NCBI GenBank assembly: GCA_902602765.1
Contig: CACKSH010000004.1
Location: 62,001 to 126,000, forward strand
Direction of reading: 5' to 3'
From: Paracoccaceae bacterium
GTDB taxonomy: Bacteria; Pseudomonadota; Alphaproteobacteria; Rhodobacterales; Rhodobacteraceae
Length of the DNA stretch: 64,000 nucleotides
This document shows positions 18,557-27,426 of this stretch, piece by piece. The notes below the pieces were generated by a model. That model saw only the letters and a list, made by a program, of their open reading frames with translations. It was not told the DNA's origin and searched no databases. Positions within the stretch are counted from its first letter, which is position 1. Every line of letters begins with the position of its first letter. The position numbers and the translations under genes are program-made.

Positions 18557-20136
18557 CGCTTCTTTCCGTAAAAGATCTTTCTGTCTCTATTCATGAGCAA
18601 CCAATAATTAAAAATATTTCTTTCAATCTTGGGGCTGGTGAGATTCTTGCTCTGACTGGAGAAAGTGGCTCTGGAAAATCAATTTCCGCTTTAGCTCTAA
18701 TGGGTCTCTTACCGCACGGGTCAAAAAAAGAGGGTATAATTAACTTTGAGGGAACGGACCTTAATAAAATATCAGAACCTAATTTTTGCAAGCTGAGGGG
18801 TAAAAAGATAAGTATGGTTTTTCAGGAACCAATGACAGCTCTAAATCCTGTTCAAAGCATAGGAAAACAAATTTCTGAGACATTGGTCCAACATAAAGCC
18901 TGTGCCCCGAACGAATTAAAAAATCGTGTTCGTAAAACGATGGACCGGGTTGGATTGAGAGACATAGATCCTTCGCGTTTCCCCCATCAATTATCGGGAG
19001 GCCAACGCCAGCGTGTTGTCATTGCTATGGCCATTTGCTTGGAACCGAGCATTTTAATAGCAGATGAACCAACAACTGCTTTAGATGTGACAACACAATC
19101 AAAAATCCTAAAACTGATACAGGAGTTTGCTGAAAAAGATGGTATAAGCATCATCCTCATTACCCACGATTTGGCCATTGTTGCAAATATTTCTAATTAC
19201 TTACTCCTCATGAAAGAGGGTATTTTAGTTGATCAAGGGCAGCCAAAAAGGGTTTTCAGAGACCTTTCTCACCCATACACAAAAAAATTATTTTCAGCAT
19301 CCAGCGAACAATTTAGTTTTAAAGAGAATAATCTTAGTAAAGAAAAACTGCTAGAAGTACGTTCTGTATCGGTCAACTATGGGTCTCATGAAAGAGGAAT
19401 TTTTTCAAAAGGTAAATCTGTAGAAGCGGTCAGTAATGTCTCTCTCGACATCAGAAAAGGAGAACGCTTAGGGTTGGTTGGGGAGTCTGGCTGCGGAAAA
19501 TCAACTTTGACGCGAACCATTCTAGGATTGCAATCAGCCAGCTCCGGCTACATTAAATTTGACGGTAAGGAAGTCTCCAAATACGACAATAATTTTAAAA
19601 AAAATATACAAGTGGTTTTTCAAGACCCCTACGGATCTTTTAACCCCCGGCAAAAAATTGGACGTTTGATAACAGAACCTTTTTTTACATTAGGGAGGGA
19701 AGCTCCATCCGAAACTGAACAAAGAATTATTGCAAAAAAAATGCTTAAAGAAGTTGGTCTGTCGTCAGAAAGCATAGAAAAGTATATTCATGAATTCTCA
19801 GGCGGTCAGAGACAGCGCATAGCAATAGCCCGAGCACTAGTAATTCAACCCAAACTTATAATTTTTGACGAGGCCGTCTCTGCCCTCGATGTATCAATCA
19901 GAAGCCAAATTTTAAAACTAATTTCAGATTTAACTGAACGCTATGGACTGTCATATTTGTTTATAAGTCATGATCTCACTGTAATCGAAAATATCACCGA
20001 GAACTGCCTAGTTATGAAGAATGGAAAAATTGTTGAAAGAGGACAAACTAAGCATATTTTGCGTGATCCAAAAAATGAGTATACTCTATCGCTTATTAAT
20101 GCTGCACCAAAATTTCCTAATTTTTTGCATGCTTAA
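18553..20136 (+). CDS. ABC transporter double ATPase (DppD-DppF fusion type)
   Basis: This 527-residue cytoplasmic protein contains two complete nucleotide-binding domains. Domain 1 has Walker A GESGSGKS and signature LSGGQRQRV; domain 2 has Walker A GESGCGKS and signature FSGGQRQRI with LIIFDEAVSALDVS. It powers import through the two permeases. A fused DppD/DppF is common in alphaproteobacterial family-5 systems (GsiA-like). It starts within an ATGA overlap. Confidence 0.95.
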   Translation: MTLLSVKDLSVSIHEQPIIKNISFNLGAGEILALTGESGSGKSISALALMGLLPHGSKKEGIINFEGTDLNKISEPNFCKLRGKKISMVFQEPMTALNPVQSIGKQISETLVQHKACAPNELKNRVRKTMDRVGLRDIDPSRFPHQLSGGQRQRVVIAMAICLEPSILIADEPTTALDVTTQSKILKLIQEFAEKDGISIILITHDLAIVANISNYLLLMKEGILVDQGQPKRVFRDLSHPYTKKLFSASSEQFSFKENNLSKEKLLEVRSVSVNYGSHERGIFSKGKSVEAVSNVSLDIRKGERLGLVGESGCGKSTLTRTILGLQSASSGYIKFDGKEVSKYDNNFKKNIQVVFQDPYGSFNPRQKIGRLITEPFFTLGREAPSETEQRIIAKKMLKEVGLSSESIEKYIHEFSGGQRQRIAIARALVIQPKLIIFDEAVSALDVSIRSQILKLISDLTERYGLSYLFISHDLTVIENITENCLVMKNGKIVERGQTKHILRDPKNEYTLSLINAAPKFPNFLHA

Positions 20137-20151
20137 TAAAAGGGATAAATT

Positions 20152-21588
20152 ATGACTATAGATTTTCCAAATAAACACTTCTTAATAAATGGGGAGTGGG
20201 TCTGCTCCGATGTGGAACTAGATCTTATTAATCCATCAACTGGAGATGTCATTGGACAAGTGTCTGCAGCAGGTGATGATCATATAAATGACGCAGTCAG
20301 AGTAGCCAGAGATACTCTCGAGAACACTTGGAACAATATAACTGCTCGGGAACGAAGTACTATTTTAACCAAACTTGGGCGTTTAATCGAGGAAAATATT
20401 GACGTGCTTGCACGCTTGGAAGCCACTGATGTTGGCAAGCCACTTAAGCAAGCTAGAGCAGACGTTAAGGCCTTAGCTCGTTATATGGAATTTTACGCTG
20501 GTGCGGCGGATAAACTTCATGGTGATACGATACCATACCTTCAAGATTATACAGTTTACACTTTACGAGAGCCCCATGGGGTATGCGCGCATATAATTCC
20601 ATGGAACTACCCAATGCAAATCATTGGACGATCTGTGGGAGCAGCCCTTGCAACCGGGAATACATGCATTCTAAAACCCGCTGAAGAAGCCTGCCTTACT
20701 GCACTTGCCTTTGGGGCTTTAACAAGAGAAGCTGGTCTCCCCGATGGGGTTTTAAATATTGTAACGGGTTCAGGAGATACAGGCGCATACCTTAGCCAAC
20801 ACAGCGGTATAGATCATATAAGCTTCACTGGATCAGTATCTACCGGTATTAAGATTCAACAATCGGCTGCAAAAAATGTTGTTCCAGTAACTTTAGAACT
20901 TGGAGGGAAATCTCCCCAAATTGTATTTAATGATGCAGACCTAGATGCAGCATTGCCGTTCTTAGTTAATGCAGGGATCCAAAACGCGGGACAAACCTGT
21001 TCAGCTTCAAGCCGCATACTAGTACAGCGAGACAAGTATGCAAAAGTCGTATCTATGATGACTGAAAAATATAAAATGCTTCTGGTTGGAGCAGCAATGG
21101 ATGATTTAGATATTGGGCCTCTGATTTCAAAAAAACAGCATGAGATCGTTTCAGACTATATAGAACAAGGCAAAGACTTAGAATTGGCAGCCAAAGGCAA
21201 ATTCAATGCGGAAATAAATAATGATGGCTTTTACTGTTTACCACATCTCTTTGTAGACGTCCCTCCCGATCACAGTTTGGCCCAAAATGAAATATTTGGG
21301 CCAGTCCAGATTATTATACCTTTCGAGGATGAAGATCATGCAATTGAGATTGCAAATGGCACTGGCTTTGGCTTAGTCGCTTCAGTTTGGACACAAGATG
21401 GATCACGACAAATGAGAATGGCTCAACGATTAAGATCTGGTCAAGTTTTCATTAATAACTATGGCGCCGGAGGAGGTGTCGAACTTCCATTCGGCGGACG
21501 CGGCTTATCAGGTCATGGACGTGAAAAGGGGTTCGAGGCGATGTTTGGATTTACAACACTAAAAACCGTAGCGCATTACCATGGTTAG
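20152..21588 (+). CDS. NAD(P)-dependent aldehyde dehydrogenase
   Basis: This 478-residue enzyme of the ALDH superfamily oxidises an aldehyde to a carboxylate. The catalytic Cys283 lies in GQTCSASSR and Glu249 in LELGGK, with cofactor-site residues in IIPWNYPM and FTGSVSTG. It resembles betaine-aldehyde or gamma-aminobutyraldehyde dehydrogenases in general shape, but the substrate cannot be read from sequence. It lies 15 nt after the ATPase and 9 nt before the SDR, so it is probably co-transcribed. Its likely partner is the SDR, which would supply the aldehyde or use a related product. Confidence 0.93.
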   Translation: MTIDFPNKHFLINGEWVCSDVELDLINPSTGDVIGQVSAAGDDHINDAVRVARDTLENTWNNITARERSTILTKLGRLIEENIDVLARLEATDVGKPLKQARADVKALARYMEFYAGAADKLHGDTIPYLQDYTVYTLREPHGVCAHIIPWNYPMQIIGRSVGAALATGNTCILKPAEEACLTALAFGALTREAGLPDGVLNIVTGSGDTGAYLSQHSGIDHISFTGSVSTGIKIQQSAAKNVVPVTLELGGKSPQIVFNDADLDAALPFLVNAGIQNAGQTCSASSRILVQRDKYAKVVSMMTEKYKMLLVGAAMDDLDIGPLISKKQHEIVSDYIEQGKDLELAAKGKFNAEINNDGFYCLPHLFVDVPPDHSLAQNEIFGPVQIIIPFEDEDHAIEIANGTGFGLVASVWTQDGSRQMRMAQRLRSGQVFINNYGAGGGVELPFGGRGLSGHGREKGFEAMFGFTTLKTVAHYHG

Positions 21589-21597
21589 GAAATTTAG

Positions 21598-22344
21598 ATG
21601 AGGTTAGAAAACAAAAAAGCAATAATCACTGGAGCTGCCTCTGGATTTGGCGCCGGCATTGCAAAAAAATTTATACAAGAGGGCGCTGAGGTAATTGTTG
21701 CAGACATCAATGAAAAAATGGCGCATAAAACAGCTATAGATCTTGGTGAGCACGCTCATTCATTTCCAGTCGACGTCTCAAAGAGTGAGTCCGTAACTAA
21801 GTTGAAAGATTTTTCTCTATCGCATTTTGGTATACCCGACATCATTATAAATAACGCAGGAATTACCCATACCCCTGATACCTTAGAAAATATTGAAGAG
21901 GACGATTTCGACAGGGTATTTTTAGTGAATTGTAAATCTGTTTACCTAATGGCCCGCTCGTTTGTTCCAGATATGAAAAAGAAAAAGTCTGGTGTTTTTT
22001 TAAATGTTGCTTCCACCGCAGGCGTTTCACCTCGACCGAACTTAAATTGGTATAATGCGTCTAAAGGGTGGATGAATACAGCAACAAAAACCATGGCTAT
22101 TGAGTTAGCTCCTCATGGCATTAGGGTAAATGCAATTAACCCTGTGGCAGGCGAGACCCCACTTTTAGCTACCTTCATGGGTGAAGATACTCCCATTATG
22201 CGATCTAAATTTCTGGCAACTATACCAATTGGAAGATTTTCAACCCCTGAGGATATGGGAAATGCCGCCTGTTTTCTTTGCTCTAGTGAAGCATCAATGA
22301 TAACTGGCGTTTGCCTAGAGGTTGATGGAGGACGCTGCATATGA
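21598..22344 (+). CDS. SDR-family oxidoreductase
   Basis: This 248-residue short-chain dehydrogenase has the classical TGAASGFGAGIA cofactor loop, NNAG at the end of beta-4, and the catalytic Ser-Tyr-Lys set (NVASTAG, then YNASKGW). The D in VADIN after beta-2 favours NAD(H). It probably interconverts an alcohol and a carbonyl in the pathway served by the adjacent transporter and aldehyde dehydrogenase. Its TGA overlaps the ATG of the hydrolase by 4 nt. Confidence 0.93.
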   Translation: MRLENKKAIITGAASGFGAGIAKKFIQEGAEVIVADINEKMAHKTAIDLGEHAHSFPVDVSKSESVTKLKDFSLSHFGIPDIIINNAGITHTPDTLENIEEDDFDRVFLVNCKSVYLMARSFVPDMKKKKSGVFLNVASTAGVSPRPNLNWYNASKGWMNTATKTMAIELAPHGIRVNAINPVAGETPLLATFMGEDTPIMRSKFLATIPIGRFSTPEDMGNAACFLCSSEASMITGVCLEVDGGRCI

Positions 22345-23354
22345 CCTTGAAATCAGGTCCCAGAAACTTAATCACCGATGTGCCAGGATTACTTGTTGGA
22401 AATTCAGAGGAGCATATTCTTAAATCAGGTGTAAGTATTTTGACGAGCTCAAGCCCAATGACAGCATCATATTGCGTGATGGGAGGTGCACCAGGCACTA
22501 GAGAGACAGATTTGCTCGAACCAGACAAAACAGTGCATGGGATTAATGCTGTTGTCCTTTCAGGAGGATCTACCTTTGGCTTGGACGCGACTAACGGTGT
22601 AATGGAATATTTACGCGAAAGAGGCGAAGGCTTTGCTATGGGGCCCATCAATGTACCGATAGCTCCTACCGCAATTATCTTTGATTTACGCAACGGCGGA
22701 AATAAAAACTGGGTTGAAAACCCATATCCGAAATTAGGCAGAAAAGCGATTGAAAATGCAGCAGAGAATTTTCATTTAGGGAGCTCTGGAGCAGGCTTTG
22801 GAGCCACAACCGGCCAGTTGAAAGGTGGATTAGGGTCGGCGTCCACAATATTAAGTAACGGAACAATAGTTGGCGCTTTAGTCGTGGTTAATGCAATGGG
22901 AAATGTGGTTGACCCAATCTCAGGAAAATTTTGGGCCGCTCCTTTTGAACTTGAAAATGAGTTTGGTGGATATGGAACTCCTGTGAATGCCATCCCAGGT
23001 TCTATGCTTCAATACAGTAAGGTAAACTCGATTAAAGAGGGGGCTAACTCAACAATAGGTATTGTTGCCACTAATGCTAGGATTACCAAGTCTGAAGCAA
23101 AGCGTATTGCAACCTCAGCACATGACGGTTTTTCTAGAGCAATACTGCCATCCCACTTACCGTATGACGGAGATCTGATCTTTGCTGTCAGCACGGACGA
23201 AATAGAAACAGCTCATTCCAATGAGGATTTTGCTGAGCTTTGTCATTTATCTAGTGTTACAATGTCTAGAGCGATAGCTCGTGCAATATACCATGCTTCT
23301 TCAAATGCGAAAGATACCTTGAACTGTTTCCAAGATAAGTTCAAAAAAAGTTAG
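22341..23354 (+). CDS. P1/DmpA-NylC family amidohydrolase (N-terminal nucleophile)
   Basis: This 337-residue protein belongs to the P1 (S58) peptidase family, which includes DmpA, the beta-aminopeptidase BapA and the nylon-oligomer hydrolase NylC. Family marks are VLSGGSTFGLDATNGVMEYL, GAGFGATTG and GIVATNARITKSEA. The precursor is expected to cut itself at Asn236-Ser237 (GANSTIGIV), making Ser237 the catalytic N-terminus; NylC uses Thr in the same setting. No signal peptide is visible, so it acts in the cytosol on imported amides. It closes the transport operon and overlaps uvrC tail to tail by 4 nt. Confidence 0.9.
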   Translation: MTLKSGPRNLITDVPGLLVGNSEEHILKSGVSILTSSSPMTASYCVMGGAPGTRETDLLEPDKTVHGINAVVLSGGSTFGLDATNGVMEYLRERGEGFAMGPINVPIAPTAIIFDLRNGGNKNWVENPYPKLGRKAIENAAENFHLGSSGAGFGATTGQLKGGLGSASTILSNGTIVGALVVVNAMGNVVDPISGKFWAAPFELENEFGGYGTPVNAIPGSMLQYSKVNSIKEGANSTIGIVATNARITKSEAKRIATSAHDGFSRAILPSHLPYDGDLIFAVSTDEIETAHSNEDFAELCHLSSVTMSRAIARAIYHASSNAKDTLNCFQDKFKKS

Positions 23355-25210
23355 CTTTCGTTAAAATAATTGTAAATACGTTCCGCCAAAGCAGATGAGA
23401 TACCGTCGACTGACTTTAAATCAGATAAATGCGCGCGTTTTACACCTTTGGCTGATCCAAAATGCACTAGAAGTGATCTTTTACGAGATGACCCAACTCC
23501 TGGGATCTCATCCAACGGGGAAGCAGAAATAGCTTTAGAACGCTTAGCCCTATGTGTGCCAATCGCAAAGCGGTGTGCTTCATCACGCAAGCGTTGCACA
23601 AAATATAACACTGGGTCATTTTTTCTGAGTGCAAAAGGACGCCGCCCAACGATATGAAATTGTTCTTTTCCATGATTCCTGTCTGCACCTTTTGCAACGC
23701 CAACCATCGCAATATCTTCTATTCCAAAATCCTTCATAATCTCAGAAACAGCCGAGACATGACCAGCGCCACCGTCAATCAACAGCAGATCTGGCCATTG
23801 CTCTTCTGTCCTGTCAGGGTCTTCTTTCAACAAACGCTTGAAACGTCGAGAAAGAACTTCTTTCATCATTCCAAAGTCATCACCCCGCGTTAGGTTTTCG
23901 CCAATTATATTAAATTTTCGATAACTGTTTTTCATCAAACCCTCGGGTCCAGACACAATCATTGCGCCTACAGCAAATTCACCCTGAATATGGGAATTAT
24001 CATAAACCTCAATTCTTTTTGGTGGAATTGCCAAGCTGAAAGCTGTGGCTAATCCGTTTAACAGTTTCTGCTGAGAAACTGTATTTGCCAATTTTCGTGC
24101 TAAGCTTTCTTTAGCATTTCGCAAAGCACTGACCATCAAATCGAAGCGTTCACCCCGTTGCGGTACGGCTATCTCCACCTTACGGCCTAATTTTTTACTT
24201 AGCATGTCTTTCATAAGATTAAGATTTTCCATGTCGTGGGATAGAATAATTAGTCTAGCCGGATCTTTCGTTGAATAAAATTGGCCCATGAATGCTTCGA
24301 GAACCTCATCATGAGACATATCCGAGCTTACGCGGGGATAAAAATCGACATTACCCCAATTTTGATTCGCGCGGATGAAGAAAACTTGAACACAAGCTTG
24401 ACCTGCATCAAGATGGAGTGAAATTACATCCGCCTCTGAAACTGTCCTTGGATTTATACCTTGATTGCTCTGTACTTGCGCTAGCGCACGAATACGGTCA
24501 CGTAACGAAGCCGCAAGTTCAAATTCCATTTCCTCAGAGGCCTGCTTCATTTGTAGTGAGAGCGTTTCCTGAACCTTGTTAGATTTACCCGTTAAAAAAT
24601 CATCTGCAGCGTTTACCAGTAGCTTGTAATCTTCTTTACTAATTTTTTTGCCACATGGACCTGAGCAACGCTTTAAGTGGTAGTTCAAGCATGGTCTATC
24701 ACCAGCTTCAACTTCTTTGTCACTACAAGAACGTAGCAAAAAAACCTTTTGTAAAGTATTTAAGGTTCTGTTAACTGCTCCAGCGCTCGCAAATGGGCCA
24801 TAGTAACGACCAGTTTTATTTTTTGCGCCGCGGTGCTTTTCTAGTCTTGGAAATTCATGTTCGTTAGACATGAAAATATATGGAAACGATTTATCATCCC
24901 TAAGCAAAACATTGTATTTAGGTTTCAATTGTTTAATCAGATTTTGTTCAAGCAGAAGTGCTTCAGTTTCTGTAATGGTCGTTAAAAACATCATAGACCT
25001 AGTCTCGGAAATCATTCGAGTAATTCTAGATGAGTGACTAGGCGAATAACGCGAATAGTTCGAGACTCTATTCTTTAGATTTCTAGCCTTCCCAACATAA
25101 AGAACCCTCTTTTGATCATCAAGCATACGATAAACACCTGAAGAACTATCTAAAGTTTTTAAGTAAGAGTGTATTAACTCATAGCCAGAAATTCGTTTCG
25201 AAAGATTCAT
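23351..25210 (-). CDS. uvrC: Excinuclease ABC subunit C
   Basis: This 619-residue protein makes both incisions in nucleotide-excision repair. It has the GIY-YIG nuclease domain (GVYRMLDDQKRVLYVGKARNL), a cysteine cluster (CSDKEVEAGDRPCLNYHLKRCSGPC) that fits the reported iron-sulfur site, a UVR motif that binds UvrB, the RNase-H-like domain (RIEVYDNSHIQGEFAVG), and C-terminal helix-hairpin-helix repeats (EIPGVGSSRKRSLL). Length is normal. It lies 312 nt downstream of the SDR gene, with a palindrome in the gap. Confidence 0.97.
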   Translation of the reverse strand: MNLSKRISGYELIHSYLKTLDSSSGVYRMLDDQKRVLYVGKARNLKNRVSNYSRYSPSHSSRITRMISETRSMMFLTTITETEALLLEQNLIKQLKPKYNVLLRDDKSFPYIFMSNEHEFPRLEKHRGAKNKTGRYYGPFASAGAVNRTLNTLQKVFLLRSCSDKEVEAGDRPCLNYHLKRCSGPCGKKISKEDYKLLVNAADDFLTGKSNKVQETLSLQMKQASEEMEFELAASLRDRIRALAQVQSNQGINPRTVSEADVISLHLDAGQACVQVFFIRANQNWGNVDFYPRVSSDMSHDEVLEAFMGQFYSTKDPARLIILSHDMENLNLMKDMLSKKLGRKVEIAVPQRGERFDLMVSALRNAKESLARKLANTVSQQKLLNGLATAFSLAIPPKRIEVYDNSHIQGEFAVGAMIVSGPEGLMKNSYRKFNIIGENLTRGDDFGMMKEVLSRRFKRLLKEDPDRTEEQWPDLLLIDGGAGHVSAVSEIMKDFGIEDIAMVGVAKGADRNHGKEQFHIVGRRPFALRKNDPVLYFVQRLRDEAHRFAIGTHRAKRSKAISASPLDEIPGVGSSRKRSLLVHFGSAKGVKRAHLSDLKSVDGISSALAERIYNYFNES

Positions 25211-25522
25211 TTTTGGTAGATTTTTAATTAGTAGGATTGATTCTCTAATGGCTGCAATGATAACACCAAATATTCAAGAGGAAACATTTCCACTACTCCT
25301 GTGGATAAACCTGAAGATAACTTTTCTAAAATAAGAATTTTTTGTTATATTTTGGGTGCTTCGCTGGTTTGCCTAAAATTTAGGCAAAATATTAACCTAT
25401 TGATTTTATTTGATTTATTTTTTACCCCTTAAACAAACAACTGAAATTATTACATTTTTGCCGGAGAGTACTCTGTTTTAATCGCCACAGTGTAAAACTA
25501 TCAGCCTTAATCAAGTTATAAA
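25211..25522. other. 312-nt gene-free region with palindrome and DnaA-box match
   Basis: No open frame or RNA gene is recognisable. Two elements stand out. At 25300-25308 TGTGGATAA is an exact reverse complement of the DnaA box TTATCCACA. At 25368-25388 lies a perfect dyad (TTTGCCTAAA, one A, TTTAGGCAAA). The surroundings are very AT-rich. The region separates the SDR gene from uvrC on the minus strand and probably carries the uvrC promoter. Confidence 0.55.
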
Positions 25523-26299
25523 CTACTCAACACCTTGAATATCCGGCGTTTTCCAGCCTAGGTGCTGACCACCATCAACGCATAAAAGCTGCCCAGTAAC
25601 GCTTCTAGCATCAATGAAATAACCGACAGCAGAAGTTATATCTTCTGGATTAGCCCCCCGCTCTAAAACAGTATTTTTTCTTTGTCCATCAAAGTGATAC
25701 TCTTTTTGACGTGCACCGATCAAAGTAGGACCAGGACCAATTGCATTAACCCTAATATTAGGAGCAAGGGCCCTGGCAGCAGTTTGAGTCATGGCCCATA
25801 AGCCCATCTTTGCAATTGTATAGGTTGCAAAATCTGGTGTTAACTTCTTAACCCTCTGATCGATCATATTAAGTACTAACCCTTGTGAGATTGGCTCATT
25901 TTTTTTGTCCAAAATTGGACTAGGAGATTGCTTGGAGAATGCCTGTGTCAGTACAAACGGAGCTCTTAAGTTACTCTCCATGTGACGATCCCAACTAGCA
26001 CGGGTAGCATCATCAAAACTGTCATGTTCAAATATTGAGGCATTATTGACCAGCATTGAGATTGGACCACCAAGAGCCTCAGATGCCAACGGCACTAAAG
26101 CCTTTACCTGATCTTCAATTAGTAAATCGCATTTCAAACACTCAGACAAACGGCCTTGGCTATTTATTTCCGTAGCCACATCAAGCGCCTCATTTTCGGA
26201 ACTATTATAGTGTACAGCCACATCATATCCACGATTTGCAAGATAGACTGAGATCTCACGACCTAACCTTTTAGCTCCACCAGTAACTAGTGCCCTCAT
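25523..26299 (-). CDS. SDR-family oxidoreductase, pteridine-reductase-like
   Basis: This 258-residue short-chain dehydrogenase starts MRALVTGGAKRLGREI. The TGGAKRLG loop matches the TGxxxRxG variant of pteridine reductases and FolM, which favours NADPH. Catalytic residues are in YTIAKMGLW. Such enzymes reduce dihydrobiopterin-type or dihydromonapterin substrates, but the assignment is only at subfamily level. It lies 15 nt after the antiporter gene on the same strand. Its neighbourhood beside uvrC recurs in roseobacters as I recall. Confidence 0.85.
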   Translation of the reverse strand: MRALVTGGAKRLGREISVYLANRGYDVAVHYNSSENEALDVATEINSQGRLSECLKCDLLIEDQVKALVPLASEALGGPISMLVNNASIFEHDSFDDATRASWDRHMESNLRAPFVLTQAFSKQSPSPILDKKNEPISQGLVLNMIDQRVKKLTPDFATYTIAKMGLWAMTQTAARALAPNIRVNAIGPGPTLIGARQKEYHFDGQRKNTVLERGANPEDITSAVGYFIDARSVTGQLLCVDGGQHLGWKTPDIQGVE

Positions 26300-26314
26300 T
26301 GAAATATATCACTT

Positions 26315-27250
26315 TCATTGAATTGTTAAATAAAGATAGCTCGCATATGAGAGGGTCAAGAAGGCTCCCCAAAGCCGCGTAATGTTCACTCGCATATATA
26401 CAAATGGAAACAACACGATGCCTGCTCCAAACATTATCCAAAAATCAAAATTATAAAATGAAGCTGCAATCGGAAGATTTCCAAACATCGTTGTTATTCC
26501 AACAATAGCAAGTATATTAAATATGTTTGAGCCAATAACATTACCAAGTGCAACGTCAGCTTGCCGTCGAAGTGCGGCCATCAGTGTTGTCGCTAACTCT
26601 GGTAGAGAAGTACCCAAAGCAATAAGTGTTAAACCAATTATCTCATCAGGGAGCCCATAGGATTTAGCTATCAATGAAGCATTTTCAATTAATATGTCCG
26701 CACCAACCGGCAGGCCTATTAACCCCAAAGAAAGAAAAAGAATTATTTTCCAAAAAGCTAACTTTGGATCCGCATTTTCCACTTCAGAGGAGGGTATTTC
26801 CTTCTGCATCTTTAGGGTGTCTCTAGCAGTAACAAATAGAAATACGGCCAAAAGAAATAGGAGTGCAAATCCATGAGATGGTGAAAAATTACCTGAAAAT
26901 GCTAAAGATAGAAAAACAATCGTTGCGGCCATCATAAACAAGTAATTTTTTCCCGTATTATAATTACTAGTATTTATTCCAGCAATTAAAGCAGGAATTC
27001 CTAGGACAAGAAAAACATTTGCGATATTTGAACCAACTACGTTCCCAAGTGCGATTCCTGGAGCGTCATCAAGGGTAGCTCTAATTGCAACCAATAATTC
27101 GGGAGCTGACGTACCTAATGCAACTACAGTCAACGAAACAATAAAGGCCGGAATTTTGATCTTTAAACTAAAATTTACCGCACCCCGGACAAGGATATCT
27201 CCAGCAACTAAGAGAACGATAAGTCCGAGTAGTGCTTGAAGCCAGACCAT
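26315..27250 (-). CDS. Calcium/sodium antiporter, CaCA family (YrbG-like)
   Basis: This membrane protein of about 311 residues has the two inverted alpha repeats of the CaCA family: GTSAPELLVAI with GNVVGSNIANVFLVLG, and GTSLPELATTL with GNVIGSNIFNILAIVG. Ten or so hydrophobic helices are expected. It exchanges Ca2+ (or another cation) for Na+ or H+ across the inner membrane. I prefer the ATG at 27250 (MVWLQALLGLIVLLVAGDILVRG) because family members start there and the preceding small gene ends 8 nt upstream. In-frame ATGs at 27286 and 27280 would overlap that gene. Confidence 0.9.
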   Translation of the reverse strand: MVWLQALLGLIVLLVAGDILVRGAVNFSLKIKIPAFIVSLTVVALGTSAPELLVAIRATLDDAPGIALGNVVGSNIANVFLVLGIPALIAGINTSNYNTGKNYLFMMAATIVFLSLAFSGNFSPSHGFALLFLLAVFLFVTARDTLKMQKEIPSSEVENADPKLAFWKIILFLSLGLIGLPVGADILIENASLIAKSYGLPDEIIGLTLIALGTSLPELATTLMAALRRQADVALGNVIGSNIFNILAIVGITTMFGNLPIAASFYNFDFWIMFGAGIVLFPFVYMRVNITRLWGAFLTLSYASYLYLTIQ

Positions 27251-27258
27251 AGCTGCAG

Positions 27259-27423
27259 CTATCCAGATTTTTTTGAGCATTGGCAATCTTTGCCAATTTT
27301 AAATTTTCCACACTTATTACATCTTTTAGAATTTAAGCGCTTTAATTTTGGTATTCGCAATTTGCCAAACATGGCCATCACACCCATAAAAATTAAAAAA
27401 AGAACTACAATTTTTAATATCAT
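27259..27423 (-). CDS. 54-residue membrane protein with CxxC/CxC cysteine motif
   Basis: This short frame has an ATG at 27423 and a TAG at 27259-27261. The N-terminal half is a hydrophobic helix (ILKIVVLFLIFMGVMAMFG), followed by a basic linker (KLRIPKLKRLNSKR) and a four-cysteine tail (CNKCGKFKIGKDCQC) that could bind zinc. It starts 3 nt after the S49 peptidase stop and ends 8 nt before the antiporter start, so it fits exactly between two genes of the same strand. I recall similar short proteins in Rhodobacterales. The function is unknown; a membrane-anchored zinc ribbon is the best description. Confidence 0.72.
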   Translation of the reverse strand: MILKIVVLFLIFMGVMAMFGKLRIPKLKRLNSKRCNKCGKFKIGKDCQCSKKSG

Positions 27424-27426
27424 ATT

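Noticed and set aside
22283-22693. 136-codon minus-strand open frame across the SDR and P1 hydrolase genes
   Set aside because: Both underlying genes have clear family motifs in the plus frame; the minus frame has none.
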